A DNA stretch of 64,000 bases from an uncultured bacterium (lineage in GTDB: Bacteria; Krumholzibacteriota; Krumholzibacteriia; LZORAL124-64-63): NCBI GenBank assembly GCA_937910695.1, contig CALEMW010000009.1, positions 16,470 through 80,469 on the forward strand, given 5' to 3'. A program made the translations under genes and the position numbers. Below the pieces are notes generated by a model. It did no database searches, was not told where the DNA came from, and saw only the letters and a list, made by a program, of their open reading frames with translations. This document shows positions 9,196-17,975 of this stretch, one piece after another (the stretch's first letter is position 1; every line of letters begins with the position of its first letter).

Positions 9196-10917
9196 GTGCT
9201 GCTCGAACTGCGGATCGGACAACTGGGGCTCGTGGACGAACTGGTTCTGCCCGTGGACCAGGGACTGACCATGCTCACCGGCGAAACCGGCGCCGGGAAA
9301 TCGATGATCGCCGGCGCCCTGTCATTGCTGTGCGGCGGCCGCGTACCCAAGGACCTGGTACGTGAAGGCGAGGATATCGGCTGGGTCGAGGCGGTCTTCG
9401 ATCTCGGTGATTCACCGCTCCGAACCGCAGAGATCCGCAGGGCCGGAATTCGTCTCGGCGAAGATTCTGTCCTCGTTCTGAGGCGGGAACTGCGGCGTGA
9501 AGGACGGAGCCGCGTGATGATCAACGGGTTGCTGTCGTCACTTCCCGTGCTCGAACGCATCGGTCCGACCTTGCTTTCCATCCAGAGCCAACATCAGCAA
9601 CTCACCCTTTCACGGGCCGGTTTCGCCAGGGATTACCTTGACGAGGCTCTTCAGTTGGAGGATCTCCGCATCGCTATGCGCAACGCATGGTCGGACTGGG
9701 GAGAAGCATGCACGGAGTTGGAACGCTTCGAGGACGATATGCGGGCGGCGGGCGAACAGGCCGACCTGTGGCGTTACCAACACGACGAGCTCAAGTCTGC
9801 AGGACTCGATCCAGAAGAAGAACAATCTCTGTCCGAGCGGTTGGCCGTACTCCAGGACATCGCCCGGTTACGACAGGCGGCGGCCTTGGCGTTGTCGCTG
9901 GTGGCCGATGATCGCGCTGCCGGGGAACTCCTCGGAAAGGCTTCGTCAAGTCTTCCCCACACCGAGACACCCATCCGGGCCCTGGAAGAAGCACGCAGCG
10001 CCCTGCTCGATGCCCAGGAGTACGCCAACCAGGCTGCTGCCCAACTCGAGCGCTTCCTCGACAGTCTCGACCTCGACGGCGGAAGCCTCGACGAGCTACA
10101 GGAGCGCAAGGCTCTCTACGAGGACATGAGGCGCAAGTACAGCCGGAGCATCCCTGAACTCATCTCGTATCTTGAGCTTCTCTCGCATCGTTTGGAGCTT
10201 CACAATTCGGCGGAAACCGGACTGACGTCGCGACGCGATGCCGTCGAGGAGGCGAAGACTCGCGTGGAATATACCGCGGCTCAGCTTGGTGCGGCTCGTC
10301 GAAGTGGAGTCACCGAGGTGAGCCGTCGGGCTCTCGAAATCATTCGCCCCCTGGCTCTCGCAGACCTCGAACTCGCTTTCGTCATCGCCCATCAAGATGA
10401 TCCGACTTCCAAATTTGTCCAGGCTGGACGATCCGTCGCGGTCGATTCCCGAGGTGCCGACCTGGTGACCCTTGAGGTGAAGACCAATAAGGGCGAGGCA
10501 CAGCGTGATGTGACTGCCGTTGCTTCGGGCGGCGAGCGGTCAAGGATCTACCTCGGCCTGACCGCATTGGTGCGGGGAAATCTCGAGCCACCCCTGCTCC
10601 TGCTGGACGAAATCGACGCCGGGCTCGGCTTGGATGCAGCCAGGCCGGTGGCCCGACTGCTCCGTACTTTGGCGGGTGAGGGGCAGGTGCTGTGCATCAC
10701 CCACCTGCCGACCATGGCAGTGCACGGACGCCGGCACTGGCGCGCAGTGAAGAACGAAGTGGCCGGGCGGACGATTCTCGACGTGCAGCGTGTCGAAGAC
10801 GAAGATCGCGTTCTCGAGCTCGAAAGGCTTCTCGGTGGCGAAGATCGTGATTCAGACGCCCACTCCCGCCGTGCTTTCGCCCGCGAACTGTTGAAGGAAG
10901 CCGAAGCCGGCAGGTAA
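9196..10917 (+). CDS. recN: DNA repair protein RecN
   Basis: SMC-like ATPase that acts at double-strand breaks. The 573-residue protein has an N-terminal Walker A (TGETGAGKSMIAGAL, about residues 31-45), a long central coiled coil, and a C-terminal ABC signature region (ASGGERSRI) followed by Walker B (LLLLDEIDAGLGL) and CITHLPTMA. The GTG start follows the nadK stop by 3 bp. It is the last gene before tRNA-Arg(CCG). RecN is SOS-induced in many bacteria, but no LexA box was recognised here. Confidence 0.96.
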   Translation: MLLELRIGQLGLVDELVLPVDQGLTMLTGETGAGKSMIAGALSLLCGGRVPKDLVREGEDIGWVEAVFDLGDSPLRTAEIRRAGIRLGEDSVLVLRRELRREGRSRVMINGLLSSLPVLERIGPTLLSIQSQHQQLTLSRAGFARDYLDEALQLEDLRIAMRNAWSDWGEACTELERFEDDMRAAGEQADLWRYQHDELKSAGLDPEEEQSLSERLAVLQDIARLRQAAALALSLVADDRAAGELLGKASSSLPHTETPIRALEEARSALLDAQEYANQAAAQLERFLDSLDLDGGSLDELQERKALYEDMRRKYSRSIPELISYLELLSHRLELHNSAETGLTSRRDAVEEAKTRVEYTAAQLGAARRSGVTEVSRRALEIIRPLALADLELAFVIAHQDDPTSKFVQAGRSVAVDSRGADLVTLEVKTNKGEAQRDVTAVASGGERSRIYLGLTALVRGNLEPPLLLLDEIDAGLGLDAARPVARLLRTLAGEGQVLCITHLPTMAVHGRRHWRAVKNEVAGRTILDVQRVEDEDRVLELERLLGGEDRDSDAHSRRAFARELLKEAEAGR

Positions 10918-10932
10918 TCGGGTATTTGAACA

Positions 10933-10961
10933 TTGACCGTGCGGGGGGCATGACCCATTAT
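10933..10961 (+). promoter_or_regulatory. Sigma-70-type promoter for tRNA-Arg(CCG)
   Basis: TTGACC at 10933-10938 and CATTAT at 10956-10961 are separated by exactly 17 bp. The predicted start is about 10 bp upstream of the mature tRNA 5' end at 10978. The -35 box is a 5/6 match to consensus and the -10 box 4/6. Confidence 0.6.
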
Positions 10962-10977
10962 TCCCGCACTCAACGGT

Positions 10978-11054
10978 GCGCCCGTAGCTCAGCTGGATAG
11001 AGCGTCTGCCTCCGGAGCAGAAGGTCGTGGGTTCGAATCCCGCCGGGCGTACCA
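10978..11054 (+). tRNA. tRNA-Arg (anticodon CCG, reads CGG)
   Basis: The 77-nt sequence folds as a tRNA. The acceptor stem pairs GCGCCCG with CGGGCGT. The D arm contains AGCTCAGCTGGATAGAGC. The anticodon stem TCTGC/GCAGA encloses the loop CTCCGGA, giving CCG, and the T arm carries GGGTTCGAATCCC. The discriminator is A and CCA is encoded in the genome. Confidence 0.97.
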
Positions 11055-11075
11055 CTCAAACCCCTTGGATCCGCC

Positions 11076-11273
11076 ATGCTCTCCAAGCTGTTCCTTCTCT
11101 TCGGTTGTTTTATGATCTGGCGCATGCTGCGTTCGGTGTTCGGCAGGGCCCTGCGGGGTCAGAGGCCTGCTTCGGATATAGGCGGGACCGACGAGGCACC
11201 TCCTTATGACAACCTCTCACGTCAGGACATCAGCGATGCGGACTTCGAGGAAATCGAGGACGAGCGTCCGTGA
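11076..11273 (+). CDS. Small membrane-anchored protein of unknown function
   Basis: A 65-residue protein with one N-terminal hydrophobic segment (MLSKLFLLFGCFMIWRML), then a short basic stretch and an acidic tail (DADFEEIEDERP). The shape recalls small DUF4834-type proteins of Bacteroidota relatives, but I cannot assign it to a family with certainty. It begins 21 bp after the tRNA and may be read from the same promoter. The next small membrane gene is in the same direction. Confidence 0.55.
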   Translation: MLSKLFLLFGCFMIWRMLRSVFGRALRGQRPASDIGGTDEAPPYDNLSRQDISDADFEEIEDERP

Positions 11274-11331
11274 GAACCCCTTCCGCTCACGATTCGAGGG
11301 CGATGCGGATCTGTTTCCATTGCGGCAATCC

Positions 11332-11613
11332 ATGCGATGCCGCGAGGAATTCGTTCAGCGCCTGGTGCTGTCGCTGGTCCAAGCGGGGTTTTTGACGGCC
11401 CTCGTTCTGCTGATCTGGTCGATCCACAGGGCATTCGTGCGCCACGGAACTCATGCTGCTGCCTGGATCGAGCCCGCCTGCCTGCTCCTGGTCGTGTTCA
11501 CGGCCCTGTCGCTTGCCAGGAAAATCGTCAGCAATGTCCGGGATGCGCTCTTGGCCCGTGCGGAATACAAGCGTTTGGCGGCTGAGATCGCCGCCCTGAA
11601 GGATGGTGCTTGA
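11332..11613 (+). CDS. Putative small membrane protein, two predicted TM helices
   Basis: No family is recognised. From the ATG at 11332 the product is 93 residues with two hydrophobic segments (LVLSLVQAGFLTALVLLIW and ACLLLVVFTALSLA) and a short cytoplasmic-looking helical tail (AEYKRLAAEIAALKDG). The frame stays open back to 11206 inside the preceding gene, and a TTG at 11320 is another possible start, so the 5' end is uncertain. The upstream in-frame residues are Arg/Ser-rich and look like out-of-frame reading of the preceding gene. Confidence 0.5.
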   Translation: MRCREEFVQRLVLSLVQAGFLTALVLLIWSIHRAFVRHGTHAAAWIEPACLLLVVFTALSLARKIVSNVRDALLARAEYKRLAAEIAALKDGA

Positions 11614-11740
11614 TCCCCAGAGCCGGGAATGGCACCCTATGATCGACTTTTCTGTCAATGATCGCGCTGATGCGTCGATGAATCTAAGATGTTGGTGCCG
11701 TAAGCACTCGTGTCTCATCAGACGAACAAAGAGGAAGCCC

Positions 11741-13036
11741 GTGAACATCTGCGACAGGTTCAAAAACAGGGAAGCACGTCTGGGCGTGATCGGACTCGGT
11801 TATGTGGGATTGCCGCTGGCCATCGAGTATACCAAAGCAGGCTTTACGGTTGTCGGGATCGATCTCGATGAACGAAAAGTTTCCGCCCTGAACAGGGGCG
11901 AAAGCTACATCATCGACGTGCCCTCCAGTGAAGTCGCCGACGCCGTAGCAAAAGGGTTGCTGAAGGCCAGCACGGACCCGGCCGACTTAGCCGAGTGCGA
12001 CAGCGTCAACATCTGCGTTCCGACCCCGTTGGGCAAGACCCAGGACCCGGATGTCAGCTACATTCAAGCCGCCGTGGAAGGCATTGTGCCGAACCTGCAC
12101 GACGGCATGCTGGTGATCCTGGAGAGCACGACGTATCCAGGCACCTGCGAAGAAGTGATTCTGCCGCGATTGACCGAGACAGGGCTGACCGTCGGCAGGG
12201 ATTTCTTCCTGGCCTTCTCGCCCGAACGGGTGGATCCCGGCAATCCGGTCTACCAGACCAAGAATATTCCGAAGGTGGTGGGCGGGGTCACAGAACGGTG
12301 CTCGGAGGCGGCGGCCTGCCTGTACGGCGAGGTCATGGACTCGGTCGTTCCGGTATCGAGCGCGCGTGTCGCCGAAACTGTCAAGCTGCTCGAGAACACT
12401 TTCCGCAGCGTGAACATCGCTCTGGTCAACGAGATCGCTCTGATGTGCAACTCCATGGATATCAATGTCTGGGAGGTCATCGATGCGGCGGCGACGAAGC
12501 CCTTCGGCTTCATGCCGTTCTATCCGGGGCCCGGCCTTGGAGGGCATTGCATACCCATCGACCCCTTCTATCTCTCGTGGAAAGCCAAGCAGGCAGGATC
12601 GGAAGCCAGATTCATAGAGCTGGCGGGTCTCGTGAACGGCTCCATGCCGAAATACGTGGTGAGCCTTGTCACCGATGCCTTGAACGATCTGGGTCGTTCG
12701 ATCAAGGGCACCCGCATCCTGCTGGTGGGTGTGGCGTACAAACCTAACATTGACGACGTGCGGGAATCGCCGGCTCTCGATATCATGGGACTGTTGCAGA
12801 AGCGCGGGGGAGAGGTCAGCTGGTACGATCCCCATGTGGAGTCGCTATCGGGATTCGATGCCTGTAAACGCGTTTCGGACTGGACCCTCGAAGAACTCGG
12901 CCGTCATGACATCGCCGTGATCGTCACGCCGCATCGGAACGTGGATCACAGCCTGCTTATCGAGGCGGGCGTTCGGATCGTCGATACGCGCAATGCGCTC
13001 AAGGGAATCCAAAACGATTTGATAACGAGACTGTAG
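11741..13036 (+). CDS. Nucleotide-sugar dehydrogenase (UDP-GlcNAc 6-dehydrogenase, WbpA-like)
   Basis: Oxidises C6 of a UDP-hexose to a uronic acid for surface polysaccharide. The 431-residue protein has the N-terminal Rossmann motif GLGYVGLPLA, the family stretch ESTTYPGTCEEV, the catalytic cysteine in PGPGLGGHCIPIDPFYLSW (residue 270) and a C-terminal UDP-binding domain (GVAYKPNIDDVRESPAL). The GTG at 11741 follows GAGGAAG; the frame extends to 11603 without a better site. The next gene encodes a WbpP-like UDP-GlcNAc epimerase, so UDP-GlcNAc is the likeliest substrate. The 127-bp gap before it holds no gene that I can see. Confidence 0.88.
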   Translation: MNICDRFKNREARLGVIGLGYVGLPLAIEYTKAGFTVVGIDLDERKVSALNRGESYIIDVPSSEVADAVAKGLLKASTDPADLAECDSVNICVPTPLGKTQDPDVSYIQAAVEGIVPNLHDGMLVILESTTYPGTCEEVILPRLTETGLTVGRDFFLAFSPERVDPGNPVYQTKNIPKVVGGVTERCSEAAACLYGEVMDSVVPVSSARVAETVKLLENTFRSVNIALVNEIALMCNSMDINVWEVIDAAATKPFGFMPFYPGPGLGGHCIPIDPFYLSWKAKQAGSEARFIELAGLVNGSMPKYVVSLVTDALNDLGRSIKGTRILLVGVAYKPNIDDVRESPALDIMGLLQKRGGEVSWYDPHVESLSGFDACKRVSDWTLEELGRHDIAVIVTPHRNVDHSLLIEAGVRIVDTRNALKGIQNDLITRL

Positions 13037-13057
13037 CTATAGGGACAAGGAGGGAAC

Positions 13058-13999
13058 ATGTCGCATTGTCTGGTCACCGGAGGAGCCGGTTTCATTGGAT
13101 CCCATCTCGCTCACGCTTTGGTGGAGCAGGGGTGGACGGTCCGAATTTTGGACAACCTGTCCACCGGTCACGAATATAATATGGCTGCTTTTCGCGAGCG
13201 CGTGGAATTCGTGGAGGGCTCGATCACCGACGCCGGGACAGCTCGCCGCTGTTGCGAGGGCGTGGACGTCGTGTTCCACGAGGCTGCGTTGGCGTCGGTA
13301 CCGCGCAGCGTGGCGGATCCCTATGAATCGAACCGCCACAACGTGGATGGTACCCTGACGATGCTCATCGCAGCCCGGGACGCCGGCGTGAAACGCTTCG
13401 TCTATGCTGCGAGCAGCTCCGCCTACGGGGACAATCCTGAACTGCCGAAGACCGAGGACATGCGTTACGCCCCGATGTCTCCCTACGCCGTGAACAAGTA
13501 CGTGGGTGAGCTGTACTTGTCGGTCTTCGATCAGCTCTACGACTTGAGTTGCGTGGGTGTACGTTATTTCAATGTCTTTGGACCGAGGCAGGACCCGCAG
13601 AGCCAGTATGCAGCGGTCATCCCGCTGTTCATCACGAAGGCACTCGCGGGAGAAGCCCCTGTGATCAACGGCGACGGCAGTTTCTCTCGGGATTTCACGT
13701 TCATCGACAACGTGGTCCATGCGAACATCTGTGCGGCGAAGGCGGACCATCCCGGCGGCCGGACGGTGAATGTGGCCTGCGGAGACCGGGTGTCCCTGAA
13801 CGAACTCTACGACTTGATCCAGAAGCACGCGGGGACGGATATTCCCGCGGTCTACGGACCGGTAAGGGCCGGGGATGTACCCCATTCCCAGGCTGACATC
13901 TCCCTGGCGAAAACGGTCATCGGGTACGAGCCGATCGTCGATTTCGCCACGGGGCTCGAACGGACCGTGGCCTGGTACAAGCAATCTCAACCGGCATGA
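13058..13999 (+). CDS. UDP-N-acetylglucosamine 4-epimerase-like SDR protein (WbpP family)
   Basis: Extended short-chain dehydrogenase/reductase that likely interconverts UDP-GlcNAc(A) and UDP-GalNAc(A). It has the NAD-binding TGGAGFIGSHLA at the N terminus, the catalytic serine region ASSSAYGD, and YxxxK in SPYAVNK. At 313 residues it is slightly shorter than the usual 340. An AAGGAGG ribosome-binding site precedes the ATG. It is 21 bp after the dehydrogenase and 22 bp before the exporter gene, so the three are probably one operon. Confidence 0.88.
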   Translation: MSHCLVTGGAGFIGSHLAHALVEQGWTVRILDNLSTGHEYNMAAFRERVEFVEGSITDAGTARRCCEGVDVVFHEAALASVPRSVADPYESNRHNVDGTLTMLIAARDAGVKRFVYAASSSAYGDNPELPKTEDMRYAPMSPYAVNKYVGELYLSVFDQLYDLSCVGVRYFNVFGPRQDPQSQYAAVIPLFITKALAGEAPVINGDGSFSRDFTFIDNVVHANICAAKADHPGGRTVNVACGDRVSLNELYDLIQKHAGTDIPAVYGPVRAGDVPHSQADISLAKTVIGYEPIVDFATGLERTVAWYKQSQPA

Positions 14000-14021
14000 A
14001 ACGCCCGATGGAGGTCGTCCG

Positions 14022-14966
14022 ATGAAGCGAACCCTCACGATCGCGATGCTGATGATCGTCGTGATGACGGCCGCAGGCTCGGCCGTCGCCCAGACGGCGA
14101 CGGACTATCGCCTCGGACCAGGCGATGTCGTCCAGCTCAACGTGCTCCAGCAGGCGTCCCTCGATCGTGAACTGCAGATCCGACCCGATGGCTCTGCGGT
14201 CGTGCCGGTGATCGGAGAGATCGAACTGGCCGGCCTGACGACCAGGGAGGCCGAGGAGCTTCTGACCTCGAAGCTCCGCCTCTTCAATCGCGACATCCAG
14301 GATGTGTCGTTGACGGTGACCCAGTACAACTCTCTGCGCGTGTATGTTCTAGGGGCAGTGGAGAATCCCGGCAGTTTCACCTTCGATGCGCCGCCGACCC
14401 TATGGGATGTCATCCGCGAGGCGGGGGGGATCGGGCCCGATGCCAATCCAGCCGCGGTCAGGATCGTTACGGTCCGCGAAAGCCGAACGACGAACACGAC
14501 CCATGACTTGACTCCGTTCCTATCAGGGACCGGGCCGGCGCCTGAAATCGAACTATTGTCCGGAGACACGATCATCGTGCCGACGTCCACAGAGGTTACG
14601 GTGTCGCCAACTACAGGCGTCCAGGTCTTCGGTGGTGTGTCAGCTGCCGGAACCTATACCATCTCCGAGCCGACGCGTCTGATGTCCGTATTGATGCTCG
14701 CAGGAGCTCCCGCCGAAACTGGCGATCTTGAAAAAGTATGGTGGGTTCATAAGCACGAAAACGGTAGTTACACTTCGAATTTGGTCGATCTCGACCTCTT
14801 TTTGGAGATGGGAGACCTCGCCGGGAATCCGATGATCCATCCCGGCGACACCGTGCACATGCAGCGCCGCGTCCCTGGTTTCTGGCGAACGACCTACCCG
14901 ATCATCCTCGGGACGATCAGCACGGCTGCGGCCATTGCCTATACCCTTTATAGACTGCAGAACTAA
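14022..14966 (+). CDS. Polysaccharide export protein, Wza-like (SLBB domains)
   Basis: Periplasmic/outer-membrane channel for capsule or exopolysaccharide. The 314-residue protein starts with a signal peptide (MKRTLTIAMLMIVVMTAAGSAVA, cleavage expected after AVA) without a lipobox cysteine. A poly-export domain follows (YRLGPGDVVQLNVL), then SLBB-like repeats (VYVLGAVENPGSF and VFGGVSAAGTYTI). A C-terminal hydrophobic helix (YPIILGTISTAAAIAYTLY) could be the membrane-spanning helix. The ATG at 14022 has GGAGGT 7 bp upstream; earlier in-frame codons overlap the epimerase gene. No Wzc-type kinase or Wzx/Wzy is nearby. Confidence 0.88.
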   Translation: MKRTLTIAMLMIVVMTAAGSAVAQTATDYRLGPGDVVQLNVLQQASLDRELQIRPDGSAVVPVIGEIELAGLTTREAEELLTSKLRLFNRDIQDVSLTVTQYNSLRVYVLGAVENPGSFTFDAPPTLWDVIREAGGIGPDANPAAVRIVTVRESRTTNTTHDLTPFLSGTGPAPEIELLSGDTIIVPTSTEVTVSPTTGVQVFGGVSAAGTYTISEPTRLMSVLMLAGAPAETGDLEKVWWVHKHENGSYTSNLVDLDLFLEMGDLAGNPMIHPGDTVHMQRRVPGFWRTTYPIILGTISTAAAIAYTLYRLQN

Positions 14967-14971
14967 GATTC

Positions 14972-14994
14972 GGGGGCTGTCTGGGACGGCCCCC
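14972..14994 (+). terminator. Terminator-like hairpin after the exporter gene
   Basis: A 10-bp stem, GGGGGCTGTC with GACGGCCCCC, has a TGG loop and starts 5 bp after the stop codon. It is followed by ATTATCCTTCTC, a weak T tract. It probably ends the dehydrogenase-epimerase-exporter transcript. Confidence 0.65.
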
Positions 14995-15093
14995 ATTATC
15001 CTTCTCAAGCTTTGCCAGCAGGACCCGAAACCTCTTGAAGTGAGGGTCGAATTCCTGTAATCTTGATGTGTTCACGCTCTTAATGCTTGAGCT

Positions 15094-15113
15094 ATGGTCA
15101 TTATCATGACCAT
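15094..15113 (+). promoter_or_regulatory. Perfect inverted repeat just upstream of the sugar-transferase start
   Basis: ATGGTCAT (15094-15101) and ATGACCAT (15106-15113) form a perfect 8-bp inverted repeat around TATC. It ends 11 bp before the GTG start of the sugar transferase, where a ribosome-binding site would lie. It could be a dimeric repressor operator or an RNA hairpin that limits translation. No factor can be named. Confidence 0.45.
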
Positions 15114-15124
15114 GAGAATGCATC

Positions 15125-15955
15125 GTGAACAGGCGTTGGGGGACGCCGAAGGGGGGTCGAATCGTGGAAAGCACCAAAGGTGAGGCGCTGGAAAGGCCTC
15201 AGGGCCGTCTCATCGAAGTCCATCCAGGAGTGTGGATTCGCTCCGGTGCGAAGCGTTCGGTCGAAGACAGCCCGGTCATCGATCTTCTCATTGCACCCCC
15301 GACCCCGTATCTTTCGCTGGCCAAGCGCGTCTCCGATATTGTGATTTCGAGCTTTGCACTGCTTGCTTTCGGACTTCTGCTGCCTTTGTTGGCCGTCGCC
15401 ATCAAACTGGACTCCCCGGGACCCGTCTTCTTCAAGCAATCACGCATCGGCATGGATCGGCGTCGCCGCCGCCGAGTGGACTGCGCCACCATCGCCGACC
15501 GCCGCACTGTCGTGTATCCCGGACGGCCTTTCAGCATCTACAAGCTGCGCACAATGAGACTCGACGCCGAAAAGAACGGACCCCAGTGGGCGTCGGTGGA
15601 CGACAACAGGATCACGAGGGTGGGCAACTTCCTGCGCAAATCCCGTCTCGACGAATTCCCTCAGTTCGTGAATGTGCTTCAGGGAGAGATGAGTGTCATT
15701 GGTCCGCGCCCTGAGCGACTCTGCTTCATTCGCCAACTCGAGCAGGATGTGCCCTGCTATCTCGACCGTTTGGCTGTCATGCCCGGCATCACTGGGCTGG
15801 CCCAGGTCATCAACGGCTACGATACCGACCTGGATTCGGTCCGCCGCAAAGTGGCCCTGGACAGGCAGTATATCAGGAACCTGAGTTGGAAAACGGACCT
15901 CAGGATTTTCCTGATGACCTTCCGCGTTCTGTTCAGCGGCGACGGCGCCCATTGA
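15125..15955 (+). CDS. Undecaprenyl-phosphate sugar phosphotransferase (bacterial sugar transferase family)
   Basis: Transfers a sugar phosphate to undecaprenyl phosphate at the inner membrane, starting polysaccharide repeat assembly. The protein has 276 residues. One membrane segment (DIVISSFALLAFGLLLPLLAV) precedes the catalytic domain, which shows SPGPVFFKQSRIG, YKLRTM, FLRKSRLDEFPQFVNVLQGEMS, IGPRPE and MPGITGLAQV. It lacks the multi-TM N terminus of WcaJ/WbaP and resembles the short PglC-like form. An arginine-rich insertion of about 22 residues separates RIG from the YKLRTM block. The GTG start has only a weak ribosome-binding site. Confidence 0.9.
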   Translation: MNRRWGTPKGGRIVESTKGEALERPQGRLIEVHPGVWIRSGAKRSVEDSPVIDLLIAPPTPYLSLAKRVSDIVISSFALLAFGLLLPLLAVAIKLDSPGPVFFKQSRIGMDRRRRRRVDCATIADRRTVVYPGRPFSIYKLRTMRLDAEKNGPQWASVDDNRITRVGNFLRKSRLDEFPQFVNVLQGEMSVIGPRPERLCFIRQLEQDVPCYLDRLAVMPGITGLAQVINGYDTDLDSVRRKVALDRQYIRNLSWKTDLRIFLMTFRVLFSGDGAH

Positions 15956-16072
15956 GTCGGTGCCCGCGTCGAGCGGATCGCGAATCAACTGGATGTTGCA
16001 CGACGCGCCTCCGACCCCGATAATCCCCACGACATGATTGTTCCCGATCACCTCATCCCGCCGGGCGGAAGT

Positions 16073-17461
16073 ATGAGCGCGCGTCTTCTCATCGTCGACG
16101 ATCAGGTGCCGATCCTCCAGTTCCTCGCACGGACTCTGGAAGACCAGGCCTATGAAGTGTCGACGGCGACGACCCTGTCCCAATGCCGCACCATGATTCC
16201 CGAGGTCGTGCCGGATCTCGTCCTGCTGGATATGCTGCTGCCCGACGGGAACGGCCTGGATCTGCTCGTTGAGCTGCGCCGCGAATACCCCCACATGGCC
16301 GTGATCCTGATGACAGCCTACGGCGAGATCGAAACGGCAGTGCAGGCCATACGCGCCGGAGCCCATGACTTCATAACCAAACCGTTCAATCTCGAACAGC
16401 TTCTGCTGTCGATCGAGAGGGTGCTGGGGAACACGCGTACGGCGCGGCAGCTCTACACGCGCCACCGGCGCGGACAGTACTTTCATGTGACGCCCGGGAT
16501 CGTCATGAGCACGGCGCCGTCGATGGAAAAAATCTACGACACTGTGCGCAGGTTAGCATCGGGCGATGCGACGTCGGTTCTGATCGAGGGGGAGAGCGGG
16601 GTGGGGAAGGACGTTCTCGCCAATCTCATTCACTCGTCGTCGCCCCGGTCCGGAGAAGCGTTCCTGGAGCTGAACTGCGGCGCCCTGCCTGAGAAGCTGC
16701 TCGAGTCCGAACTCTTCGGGCATGAAGCCGGATCGTTCACCGGTGCTGTGCAGGCCAAGCCCGGCCTCATGGAGCTAGCTCATAGGGGCAGCCTGTTTCT
16801 CGATGAAATCGGGGAGATGAGTCTGCCCCTCCAGGTCAAGCTGCTGCGCGTGCTTGAGCGGCAGAGCTTTCGCCGCGTGGGAGGCGTGACCGACGTCACG
16901 GTCGACGTGAGGGTGATCTCGGCTACGAATCGGGATCTGGCCGCGATGGTCCGTGCCGGTGACTTCCGGGAAGACCTCTACTACCGCCTCAACGTCGTGC
17001 CGATCCGCGTGCCGTCGCTGCGTGAACGGCCCGAGGACATCCTGCCACTGGCCGAACACTTCCTGGCCGTATTCAATCTGCAGTTCTCCAAGCACATCGG
17101 ACGCTTCAGCGATTCTGCCCAGGCGGCCCTGTCTGAGTATTCTTGGCCGGGAAACATCAGAGAGGTCAGGAACGTCGTGGAGCGGGCGGTGTTGCTGGGC
17201 GACGGCGACATCTTGAGACGCGACGATCTCGCTCTCGACCCACGGGCCGTGTCGACAAGCGTCGCCAGCGACGGTCTTCCTGTGGATCTGGAGTGGACGG
17301 AGGACGGCGTCGACCTGGAAACAATCGTGAGCGGCATCGAGGAGGCCCTCATCCGCAGGGCGTACAAAGCCTCCGGCCGCAACAAGAGTCGAGCGGCCAG
17401 GTTGCTCGGCCTCAACAGGGACAAATTTCGGACACGGTTCGATAAATATGACATCTCCTGA
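16073..17461 (+). CDS. Sigma-54-dependent response regulator (NtrC family)
   Basis: A two-component transcription activator of 462 residues. The N-terminal receiver domain ([14 protein letters not shown]) has the phospho-acceptor Asp in [10 protein letters not shown] and the switch Lys in FITKPF. The AAA+ domain has Walker A GESGVGKD, a sigma-54 contact loop reading GSFTGA instead of GAFTGA, and Walker [14 protein letters not shown]-terminal Fis-type helix-turn-helix follows ([19 protein letters not shown]). The ATG at 16073 has GGCGGAAG upstream. No histidine kinase gene is adjacent. Its end overlaps lptE by 14 bp, linking it to envelope assembly by position. Confidence 0.94.
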   Translation: MSARLLIVDDQVPILQFLARTLEDQAYEVSTATTLSQCRTMIPEVVPDLVLLDMLLPDGNGLDLLVELRREYPHMAVILMTAYGEIETAVQAIRAGAHDFITKPFNLEQLLLSIERVLGNTRTARQLYTRHRRGQYFHVTPGIVMSTAPSMEKIYDTVRRLASGDATSVLIEGESGVGKDVLANLIHSSSPRSGEAFLELNCGALPEKLLESELFGHEAGSFTGAVQAKPGLMELAHRGSLFLDEIGEMSLPLQVKLLRVLERQSFRRVGGVTDVTVDVRVISATNRDLAAMVRAGDFREDLYYRLNVVPIRVPSLRERPEDILPLAEHFLAVFNLQFSKHIGRFSDSAQAALSEYSWPGNIREVRNVVERAVLLGDGDILRRDDLALDPRAVSTSVASDGLPVDLEWTEDGVDLETIVSGIEEALIRRAYKASGRNKSRAARLLGLNRDKFRTRFDKYDIS

Positions 17462-17975
17462 CCGTCGTTTCATCGCCGTCTTGATCCTGGCCACCGCCTT
17501 CCTGGCCGTGAGCGGCTGCGGCCTGTATTCCACCCAGTCCGGCAGTGTGGATGACCGCATTCGCAAGGTCCACATACCCTATCTCGAGAATCGGACCTCC
17601 GAGCCCACCATTGGCATCGACCTCACCGAGGACATCATCGCGGCGCTCCAGGAAGACAACACACTCAAGGTCGTGAACGAGGAGGATGCCTCTGCAGACA
17701 TCACCGGCACGGTCATGCTCTACAAGCTCAAGGAAGCCTTCTCGTCGGTCCAGGGCAGCAATATCCAGGTCGACGAGTACCAGCTTCAGATCATGGTGGA
17801 ACTCACCTACCGCGTCAGGGACGGTGGCGAGGAAATCTTCTCAAAGAAAAGGGTGCGCGGCACGGGTAACTTCCAACTCGACGGCGCCAATGGGACGAGC
17901 GAATCGACAGCACGTTCGGAAGCAGCCGCCGAAATCGTGAGGGACGTGCTCGCAGCCATCGTGGAGGATTGGTGA
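17448..17975 (+). CDS. lptE: LPS assembly lipoprotein LptE
   Basis: Outer-membrane lipoprotein partner of LptD in LPS insertion. The 175-residue product starts with a lipoprotein signal peptide (VLILATAFLAVSGCGLYS; lipobox VSGC), followed by the family features IPYLENRTSEPTIGIDLTEDI and a beta-rich body ending in a C-terminal helix (AAAEIVRDVLAAIVED). Its start lies inside the response-regulator gene, and its stop overlaps the holA start. The lptE-holA neighbourhood is common in Gram-negative bacteria and supports the call. Confidence 0.85.
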   Translation: MTSPDRRFIAVLILATAFLAVSGCGLYSTQSGSVDDRIRKVHIPYLENRTSEPTIGIDLTEDIIAALQEDNTLKVVNEEDASADITGTVMLYKLKEAFSSVQGSNIQVDEYQLQIMVELTYRVRDGGEEIFSKKRVRGTGNFQLDGANGTSESTARSEAAAEIVRDVLAAIVEDW

